A stretch of DNA of 64,000 nt from Phlebotomus papatasi (Eukaryota > Arthropoda > Insecta > Diptera > Psychodidae), in NCBI RefSeq assembly GCF_024763615.1, contig NC_077222.1, forward strand, positions 112,211,095 to 112,275,094, written 5' to 3'. The notes below the pieces were generated by a model that was not told the DNA's origin, did no database searches, and saw nothing but the letters and a program-made list of their open reading frames with translations. Both the position numbers and the translations under genes were made by a program. This document shows positions 55,037-64,000 of the stretch, piece after piece (positions within the stretch are counted from its first letter, which is position 1; every line of letters starts with the position of its first letter).

Positions 55037-55545
55037 ACCTTTAAAGACGAATTTAAAGACGAATGGCATTTACAGCGACAATAAAGGTTTTATTTATTTA
55101 AAAGTGCTATAGTGTCCTCGGTAATAGTCTTATAAACATCTCTTGAAAGTTTGAACTCATTTTGACTCTTCGTTTTGTTGCTATTCCCAATTTTGTGTGA
55201 CAGGTCAGAGAAAAAGCAACAAAAAATATTTGTGCAAAAAAACTCATTTCCAATTTCCATAAAAATATCGATTTAAAGTTATCTGACTAAAATAAATTTA
55301 TTTTTTACTGAAAGATATGTCATTCTAAATTTGTATATTTTATTTAAAAAATTTGAATAAACTAAAAATGTGAATTTTAGAAGCAAAATGAGTTTCAAAA
55401 ACTTTTTATATTTTCTCACCTAGCGCATAAACTAAAAGAGATAATGAAGAATGGATGGTTTTTTCGACTTTATTGGATCATAATTATCCTAGAAAACATT
55501 GTTTTAAAACTTTTTTCGCATATTAAAGAAAACACCGTTAGAGGG
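55037..55545. mobile_element. piggyBac-type MITE, family F, copy 2
   Basis: Reverse orientation of 13950-14473. The right end CCGTTAGAGGG is followed by TTAA (55546-55549); the left end is decayed (TTAAACCTTTAAAGACG). Confidence 0.78.
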
Positions 55546-56665
55546 TTAATTTAAAATTGAACAAGTCTCTTATTTTTTTTGTTTAAAGTAAACTCCTTAA
55601 CTTTTGCAAAAAATTGTAGATTTCCTTTAATTTTACTCTCAATAACTGTGACTTCAAAGAAAAATTATCATAATGAAAAAAATCGCAATTTTCTTACAAT
55701 TGAATCTAAAGTTATGTTTTGCTCTAAATAAAAAGTTGGGAATTTTTTTTAATCCTAATTGTTGCTTTTCCACCCTTAAAGGGTTAAAAATACTGATTAC
55801 TGAAGTATATAGACGAGGGTTACTGGAACTGAACTTTATTTGACCACAGCCTTTTTATACAACCGAACTTAGGATTTATACTATCCCGTAATGCCTGTAT
55901 GCAATTTTACAATATAGATACTCAAATTCAATACATATGAACTACTTAGTCTTGGATCACTCGTTTTACTTCAATTTTCAGATTTTGACGAAATTTTACC
56001 CAATGTTCGCGATAAGGAATTGGACTTTTTCATACATAACTAACGAATCAGGGTTATGTATATGTACGTATCACATTATTACTAATCACCCAAAATAGGT
56101 GCGTAATATATTGAGGTCGTTATCAAATAATTGTAAAACGAATTATTACATAGACAATGTCAGCAGAATATACACGTACAGACAATTGCACTAAAACAAA
56201 TTAAAAATGCATTTAAAGAAAATGAGTTAAACAGAAGAAACCTAAATTTTCTTAAAGATTACAAATAAGTCAAAAGCTGATGACATCTATCAGATTCTCA
56301 CAAATGATTTCTCATCTATTCGTTACTTTATTTCTTTAAGCAATGTATATATCTGCTGATGAAAAAGGGCGCCAAAGGGGCGCGACTTTTGTGGGCTGGA
56401 GGGAGTTAAGGGCAAGACGCATGTTGCTGTCGATAAATGGGAAAACACTCGTTGAGAGCATCCTTACAATATCATTTAATAAAATAATTTTCATCTTTCC
56501 CTCTCAGTTTTGGTTTTGCGACCGCATGCCTGAAAATAACCCTGAAAATCCAGGGGTGGACTTAAAATAAACTTAATCATTTAGCACTAAAGTTTAAGGC
56601 TGAAGTCTAGTAAAAATACGGCGTCTCCATACAAGTATGCAAAATTCACAGCTGAATAATACATA

Positions 56666-57594
56666 GGGGAGACAGGGGTAGAATTAGCCAGCAAATGAAG
56701 CTTTTTTTCGCGCATGATTTGTGAAAAAATGATAAAGTTTGTCTAATGTTTTTATGTTTCATAAGTAGCATTAAGATATTGGCTGTATAAAACCGTATAG
56801 TTAAGAGCTCTCAAATCCTTGGCTTTTTCTAGAGAGGATAATGAAAAAAGTATGACACATTGGCTACACCTGCCCCGGCCTGGGTAGATTTAGCCACTTT
56901 CGGGGTGCTATTTGCCACCAGTTTTCCAGACGAAATTTTAAAACTGGAAATACCAAGTGTTATTTCACTTGATCCACTGAAGCCCACTGATACTAAATAT
57001 GTAACTTAAACCTAATGAAAAAGACTTTAGCCGACTTTTTTATGACATTTTTGTAATTGCGGCAAAATTGATGAAAATATCCTGAAAAAATCTATTTCAC
57101 AAATTTTTCATCCGAATGGCAATATTGCTTGGAATATCAATAGTACTCTTTCATCTAACAATTATCCATGTATTAGTGAAAAATCATTGATAGTTTTATC
57201 CGGCCACGGAAGAGTGGCTACAACTACCCCGAGGGCTGTTTTAGTGTTTTTCATCTTATATAAAAAATTGGATAATTATTATCCAAGTGAAAAATATTTT
57301 TTAATTAGGTTTATGAAACCAGAAACGAGGTAAAACTATGAAATCTTGACTACAAACTCAGAAAACCAAATGCTGGTCCAAAAACTGAAACATCAAAACT
57401 GCAGTTTTATACCCATTTTATAAAAATGCTTCTAAATTGTAGGATAACAGGATCAGACTTATAAATATTTCTGGGAATATGGGGATGTGTTCCTACTTTC
57501 ATTAAAAAATACTTTGCTCAAGGTACATTTTAAGGGAACCGAGAAAAATCCACTGTCTACTTCTGCCCCTGGCTAATTGTACCCCGGTCTCCCC
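56666..57594. mobile_element. TA-flanked element with GGGGAGACNGGGGTA termini
   Basis: 929 bp, ends GGGGAGACAGGGGTAGAATT and GGGGAGACCGGGGTACAATT (inverted), flanked by TA. The interior repeats the theme (GGCTACACCTGCCCC, GGCTACAACTACCCC). No intact gene. Confidence 0.85.
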
Positions 57595-58148
57595 TACAAT
57601 TTTTGAGATGTGCCTTTGAAAATTCAACTTGGATAGGGTTTTCCAGTCTCTTTCGAACCATGTTTGAATTTTTAGGAAAAATAATTTTATTTTCGTGATA
57701 AAAGTTTTACAAACTTTGGTGCTCTCTTAAAACATACCTCAAACAAAATATAACTAGTCCTAGGATTTTTAAGGTACAGAGATAATTTTTATTTTGTTGT
57801 GTTCGTAAGGAGATGCGGAAAAATATGAAAATGGCCAAAAATATGAATGAAAAAAATGGCCAAAAATATGAAAATCCCCAAAATATGGGAAATAGCGTAA
57901 AAATATGAAAATATAAAAATATAAACCCCAGCAGAATAAAATTGTAAGAAAGTATCGATCGTGAAAAAACAAAATTCACATCCCTTTCTCTCTCAAGCAT
58001 TTTACATATCCACTTTTTTGTTCTCAAAATTGGATTCAATGATATGAATTTGTGTTGATGTTCATAAAAATAGAAGTGAATTTTGATTTCATTAAATTTG
58101 GCTAATTCAAAAAAAAAAAAATAAAAAATAAAAAAAAATAAAAATAAT

Positions 58149-58152
<4 letters not shown>

Positions 58153-58179
<27 letters not shown>

Positions 58180-58430
58180 GCACAACATTCCACAGAGGAA
58201 CTAGGCCTTCCCACAAGGGGAGTTCGGGACACCCATTATTATTTTTTTCTTATACAGCGATGAGGTTGTTAGTCCCATGCCTCGTCTAATAAAGTGTAGT
58301 GAAGCTCAGTTGATGCAATTCGTTCGAACCCCTTTAACGCCAGAAAAATTCCTGGCGACCTAAAGAGGATTCGAACCCGGGACACTTGCATTATAGAGCG
58401 AGTGCTCTACCACTTGACCCATTGAGTTCT
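58153..58430 (-). mobile_element. tRNA-SINE family 1, full copy
   Basis: Minus-strand copy with (TAA)n tail on the left, body CCTTCCCACAAGGGG, and head with B box GGATTCGAACCCGGG (complement) and CTCTACCACTTGACCC. Confidence 0.85.
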
Positions 58431-58471
58431 GTCCATTAACTATTCTCAATTACTTCTTCATAATTGACTTC

Positions 58472-58563
58472 TCTTTGTGTTGGTTCCTGTCACGACTGTT
58501 TGGTTGTTTTGAAACACGACGAGGACTGGGGGAAACAGTCGAAACAAGAACCAACACAAAGGA
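58472..58563. repeat. Palindrome with hammerhead-like remnant
   Basis: CTTTGTGTTGGTTC and its complement bracket GACGAGGACTG...CAGTCGAAAC. The 5-bp stem followed by GAAAC recalls the Penelope-type cores elsewhere; the CUGANGA box is altered. Confidence 0.4.
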
Positions 58564-59183
58564 AAGGCGATAATGCAAAATCAATTGAGAATAGTGCTAA
58601 AAAATGTTCAGGAGGGAAATTTTCCCTTTCAAATTTTCATTGGAATTGCACCATTTATTCTCAACGATTTTACCCGACAAAACCACCTTTCTTTAGAATG
58701 AATATTTTTTCCAAACGTACGACTTTTTTGGAGCAGAGGGAGCAATGTACATAAATTTAAATGTACAAAAAAATCTAATTAGATTTCATTAAAATTGGAA
58801 TATAACCTTTTTTCTTTATTTTGGAAATTCTTATGATTTTTTTTTATTCTCGCAAATCAATTTAGCGTGGAATGAAATTTTTATGAGATTTTGCCACTTT
58901 GAAAATTTTACGATATAATGTAATGAATCTGAAAATTAATAATCGGTAAAACAAGTTATGAATTCCAATTACATTTGAACACAAATTTCATGAAATTTTC
59001 GAAATACAATAAATTTTCAAAAGTTTTTACTCGAACCATTCAAAAACTTGAAAAAAATTATCATTGAGAATTTTATTATGATTTTAAATGAGAATTTCAA
59101 AACATTTTTAATAAATATTTCCTTGATAAACTTGATTTTATGTTTTATATAAGTTTTTGGGTTATATAAATCAAAGAGGAAAA

Positions 59184-60300
59184 TCCTGGACCTGTGTTCT
59201 GAGTCGAAGGATGCAGAAATGACTCACTCTCGGTGTCAGACAGCAAACAACACGGTTAATCGAGTGATTTTCGGTAATAACAAAATTCAACTCACAATCG
59301 AATTTTCACGCATTCCGAGTTGCACTCAGTTCGAGGCCACCTTTAAAGAATCTCAGTTACCATAAGCTTATCATGCCTTATTTTTGATGTAACGAATTTT
59401 CATATAGTTACACATAGTTGTGGATAGAGAAAATTTTCAATAATGTCCATCACTGGAAAATTATCGTCAGAGATAAATTGTTGATAATTTGGCGGAAAAT
59501 GATATGAGATTCATGTGGTCTGTTAGAGACTATAGTATAGACAACTCATAAAAGGAAATTGTGCAACCAAAGACTTCATTTTACGCATTTTACGTCACGG
59601 AAAGCGTAAAGTGTACTTAAATTATTAACTTTAAATTGCGCCATATACCTAGTCTTTTCTGGAAATCGTCATCCCTGAAAAGGAAAGCCAAGGCATTTCA
59701 TACATTTGTGACTTTTTTTTAAGTTTACAAGAGTTTACAAGCATGTCTCTTAACATTCTGATCCGGGGTGATCTTTCCTAATAAGTCATATTTTTTGAAT
59801 GATTTAATCATTTAGTGATATAAATTATGATGATTCCTAAATGAATCACAACTCCGTATATTTTTGATTGCGAAGACACACTGCAGTCCGACACTGAGTC
59901 TGACCTTCCATCCCCTTTGTGACGTGGGTCACGGGTGCAATATTGTGAATGACGTGGCCCAGTGAAGGGAGAGTCCGAGTCATGTTGCACATGATTCTCC
60001 CCCTTTAGTGACTCATACCCACATTTTCCAGATCACCCTAGAATCATTGCATAATTGAGATGATTTTTTTCGGTTTTCGTCCCTCTCTTAAAATGATTCT
60101 GAAGGCATCATAAGTCCACCCTACGCGATATCCCTGGTACTCAGAACGATAAATGATAAATTTAATAAAGTGCGTATGATTGGTGTGACGTCGTTTTTAC
60201 CGAAATTCATTTGATTAACTGTGTTGTTTGCTGTCTGGAACAGATAGTGAATCATTTCTGCATCCTTCGACCCAGAACACAGGACACAGGACCAGGAACT
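59184..60300. mobile_element. Long-inverted-repeat element with a family B fragment inside
   Basis: Arms at about 59184-59275 and 60205-60300 share GTTCTGAGTCGAAGGATGC / GTTCTGGGTCGAAGGATGC and CAGACAGCAAACAACAC (inverted). A family B arm (AACTCACAATCGAATTTTCA...) lies at 59285-59370. No target duplication identified. Confidence 0.6.
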
Positions 60301-60584
60301 TTCAAAGATATTTAAATAATGTAATTTTCCCCTTTTTGAACAATAGTGTCCCTTTTTCGTGGACGGCGGTGGACGCAATACTGTACATTGTAGATATTTT
60401 TTTGGAGAGTGAATAAAAAAATAAATTTACCTTGCGATGCGTCACATTGATCAGTGATGATAACTCCAATTTGACCTTAGGAACGAAATGCAAACAAAAA
60501 AGCATGGTGTCATTGCGTATTGGTATTAGAGTTAGAGCAAACATTAAAAATTACCTGTATTTTTTGTACAAAATGCAGTCATCA

Positions 60585-60615
60585 AAATCACCAACACACC
60601 GTGTTGGTGATTTTC
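60585..60615. repeat. Short perfect hairpin
   Basis: AAAATCACCAACAC and its exact complement, separated by 3 nt (ACC). Confidence 0.7.
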
Positions 60616-61149
60616 TTCATAGCTATTATGCAGGTCTAATAACTTCCTGCAGTCCTTCGTACTTATAGAGTAAATGAGGGTATAGGTTTCTATAGAACTT
60701 GTTGATAATAATGAAATTCCCTTCCTCCTGAAATTCCTACCAGGTAACTCAGTCTTTTGTAAAACCCAGCAAGGGGTGATGACTCCTGAAAATAAACAAA
60801 TGCTGTGTTTTTCTGTTGAGACACAGGAGCGCTGCAATCATTCTGATGATAATTTGAATTTTGAAACTTCATAAACGACATTTATGATATGTAGTGCCAT
60901 CTAGTGGTTGACATTGGCGTAAATTCCACTTTCGAAATGTTGCGTTACTTTCAAGACAAAGACCCCACTCTCTGCTAACGGTATTTCTCTTTTTTTGGAT
61001 GGAAATGGGAATCGCAGAGACAGGAAAAATAGTGTCCAGTCTAGTGAAAAGGGCTGAAAAAATGAGTTGGAATAGTGCAAGTGTTTAGTGTGATATTTAG
61101 AAACGACCGACAAACCATATAGAAATAGAACGTCCGAGGAAAAAAGCAG

Positions 61150-62770
61150 TTTGAGAAAAAAAAGCTCATTCAGGATTCCGGGGAGGATTCAATGATGACT
61201 TCCTCCCTGGCGGGTGGACGAATGATGAGGCTGGTCACAAGCAGAATGTGGAATTTCTCTATGGCAAACCTCATCATTCGTCTACGCGCCGTGAAGGAAG
61301 TCCCCATTGAATCCTCCGCGGAATCCTGAAGGAGCTTTTTCTTGAAAGATGTTGCAGTGGGGGAAGACGAAAATCCCAATTTGTGACTGAAATTTATATA
61401 ATATTCATGCGGAGGTGAATAATGTCGATTAAGGGTTCAAAGTGCAAACTGAACGACATATGATTGCCTTTACCATTTCAGGGGCAAATAGTTATCGTCA
61501 TAACTTTGATAGCTAATCCCTTTTAAACCCTTTAAGCCTCGATAGATCACGACGTCCTTGGGGAGACTCAGGGGCTTGTTCTTAAAGGAATAGGGGAGAT
61601 ATTTGGTTCATGCTCTTCTCTCCTGATCCATAGTACTGCTTTATGGTCTCCATGGCCCTCGTTATGGCTTCCCTGCTCCCGGATCCACGCGAAGTGCTGC
61701 ATAATTCCTTTTCCGACAAAGCTGTTTTTTCTGCTCCCTCAAGGATAAATATATTATCTAAGCTTCAGTCACAAATTGGGATTTTCGTCTCCCCCGGCTA
61801 CAGCATATTTCTCTCAATAAACCTCGAGCCCATCTCCACCTACTAGACGACCACTGGCTGTTACTCAGAGCACCATCAAGGTCACCATAAAGTTGGTGAT
61901 CAGGAAGCCAAAGGAGAACCTCTCGCCATTCCTTTACAATCTCGTCAACAAAGTCATGAGGGCGCACAAATTTGATCCCGCGAAGGCCAAGCTAGGTATT
62001 TTTAATAAATCACATAAAAATGCCAATTTTATTTTGCGGAAAAATTTTCTAGTGATTTTTAGATAGATAATTAAATTTTCTATTTACTTTTCTAAGCGCA
62101 AAAAAAAAGAAAAAAAATTACTATACGGCTATTATCAAAGACCATACGGAACATTTTTCAGGATTTAATTTTAATCTCAATCTGTTAATAGCTTCATTCA
62201 CTCTAACGGTAACGATAACGGTATCTTATTTTGGCTACGGGATTCGCAGAGGCGACACATGACAAAATCGCATTGTATTGAAAAGTTGTGAAAAAAATTG
62301 ATTGCTGTGGTGTGGTGGTCAGGAGTGCCAGGGAGCACCCCACATCCACATCAGTAACGAACAGTGAAAGTGTAGAGAGCCATGGAACGTTCGAAGAGAA
62401 AAACAGTCTGTGAGAAGACAAATCTCACTCAGGATTCCCAAGAGGATACACTGAGGACTTCCTCCCTTGGACGTTGGCGAATTATTAGGCTGGCCACATG
62501 GAGAGGGAACAGCAGAAACTTGTCGGCAAAGCAGATATGCAACACTTCGCGTGGATCCGGGAGCGGGGAAGCCATGAAGAGGGCCATAGGCACCATCAGG
62601 CAGCACCATGGATCAGAAGAGAAGAGTAGGATCAAAATGTCTGCCATATCCCTTGAAGAACAAGCCCCGAAGCTTCTAATTTTCGTGAGGTGTCGAGGCT
62701 CCAAGCAGCTTTCTTCTCCATCGGCTACAACATCTTCACCAAGAAGCCGTTGGTAGGAATAGCACCTCAG
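61150..62770. repeat. Related d repeats in both orientations
   Basis: Segments at about 61165-61380, 61620-61980 (minus) and 62380-62760 (plus) share CACTTCGCGTGGATCCGGGAG, TCAGGATTCC and CTTCCTCCCT blocks. They are less AT-rich than the surroundings. They look like broken copies of one element, possibly once coding, but the long frames differ between copies and I could not identify a protein. Confidence 0.5.
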
Positions 62771-63689
62771 CATCTCAGCATTTTTCAGAAAACGTGGTGA
62801 GTCGCAATACACATTTTAATAATTAACAACATTGCATTAACTGCATGTCAGTATAATTTTTTAACGATTTGCAAATAGATAATAATATATTATATTTGCT
62901 ATTCTAAGTGCAAAGCAATAAAATAAGTTTTGTAAGAGAAGAGAATCCGTGAAAAATCCATTACATGTTTTCTGTTTTATAAGAAAACTTTTCTTTATAA
63001 TTTTAAACGTAAAACTTGAGCGAAAACCGCTTAATCGCGATAATTCCCTAATGCTTTATAGATAACTATTTAAATTTTTTATTTAGTGTTCTAAGTGCCA
63101 AAGGAAGAATATAATTTTGAAGGTATAACACAAATACGATTAAAATTTAGATTTTGTATGTAAAAACAATGCAAAAAAATGTACCGCTCACAGGATTTGA
63201 ACAGTCGGATACTAAAAATAATGATATGTTAAAGCGGGTGTTAAAGGAAAGCAATTGTTCAGCTCGGAAAACAATTGCAGGGTTTTGAAATAGCCGCGTA
63301 AATGTTTTAACGTTCGAAAACAATTGCAAAGTTTGGATTTTCCCGCCTAAGCAAAGTGATTTAAATGTGTTGAATCCGGTTTGTGTCTTGGTTGAAAAAT
63401 TTGCCGCTTTTAACATTTGAAGTGTTTGAAATGTTCAAATGTCCTTACACTTAAGAACTATACTTCAGTCGAGCTAAATTTAGATAGTTATAAATTCAAG
63501 TTAAATCTCCTAAATAAGCGTTTATATACTAGGATACTCAATGAATATGCATCTCAAACATATTAAATGAATCTGATAGTAAAATTTGGTGTGGTCGTGT
63601 TGGTTAACATTCAAGAAAAACTGCATTTCATTCAATAGTAATATGCAAATTCTGTCCAAAAGAAAAATAGGTAATAAAAAATAGTTGTT

Positions 63690-64000
63690 AAAAGGAAAAA
63701 AAAGAGGGGTGTGTGTGTGGGAAGAAAAAAAAGGGGGTAACGACGAATATATAAGAATTATCAGAGGTTAAAAGTGGGAGAGGGGGGGGTAACAATAATT
63801 AAATATAGAATTAGGAAAAAAGAATTAGGAAGGGAAAAAAAGGGCAAGGAAAAAGACAGGAAGAAGAAGAGGAGGGAGATAAGCAGAGAGAGAGAAGAAA
63901 AGAGGAAAAAGGGAAGGGCAAAGAAAGGAGGAGGAAAGAGGGAGAAGGAGGAACAGAGAGAGAGAAAGGAAGAGCAAGGGGGGAGGGTGGTGGGAGTGTG
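63690..64000. repeat. Purine-rich low-complexity tract
   Basis: Almost pure A/G with GTGTGTGTG near the start and many GAGAGA, GGAGG and AAGAAG runs. No gene. It sits at the window edge. Confidence 0.9.

Noticed and set aside
61758..62812. Several frames of 67-127 codons at the right end
   Set aside because: Frames differ between homologous repeat segments and contain no known motif, so none can be called a gene.

Overview
This is an AT-rich insect genomic window, most likely from a fly. Evidence: short GT-AG introns, a puckered-type JNK phosphatase, a PDZ-RING-SINA ubiquitin ligase, and a dense mosaic of MITEs, Helitron-like repeats, tRNA-derived SINEs, piggyBac, Tigger and mariner relics. 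A nematoceran fly such as a sand fly is possible, but I cannot settle the species. There is one 500-N assembly gap at 10125-10624.

Host genes. (1) Plus strand, 3303-9649: a four-exon gene for a 498-residue protein with an N-terminal PDZ domain, a C3HC4 RING and a SINA-type C-terminal region. The PDZ domain is split over exons 1-3, and intron 2 is about 4.7 kb and full of repeats. (2) Minus strand, 36114 down to 16499: three phase-compatible exons of a puckered/MKP-like dual-specificity phosphatase, with introns of 7.0 and 12.0 kb. The exon carrying the catalytic HCx5R loop is not in the readable sequence and may lie in the N gap. (3) Minus strand, about 49678 down to 47097: a THAP zinc-finger gene or pseudogene whose second exon is broken just after the complete C2CH signature. 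(4) A 65-codon C-terminal exon piece at the left edge, and a weak two-exon candidate at 51069-51274.

Mobile DNA. Two related families (A and B here) end in a stem-loop plus CTAA and insert between A and T without target duplication. This is Helitron-like behaviour, supported by two reconstructed empty sites. A third, DINE-like family (C) is scattered throughout. An intact Tigger element (28196-30168) with a spliced 458-residue transposase sits inside a 1.65-kb near-perfect palindromic element. Many short TA-flanked elements share GGGG/GGGT-A termini, and two of these families carry decayed pogo/Tigger-like helix-turn-helix coding sequence. There are TTAA-flanked piggyBac-type MITEs, TWA-flanked Harbinger-type MITEs, two SINE families, a 5'-truncated non-LTR retrotransposon with its target duplication, a mariner fragment, and palindromic Penelope-like remnants with hammerhead-ribozyme-like cores. 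Nested insertions let the order of events be read in several places.

The right edge (about 63690-64000) is a purine-rich low-complexity tract.
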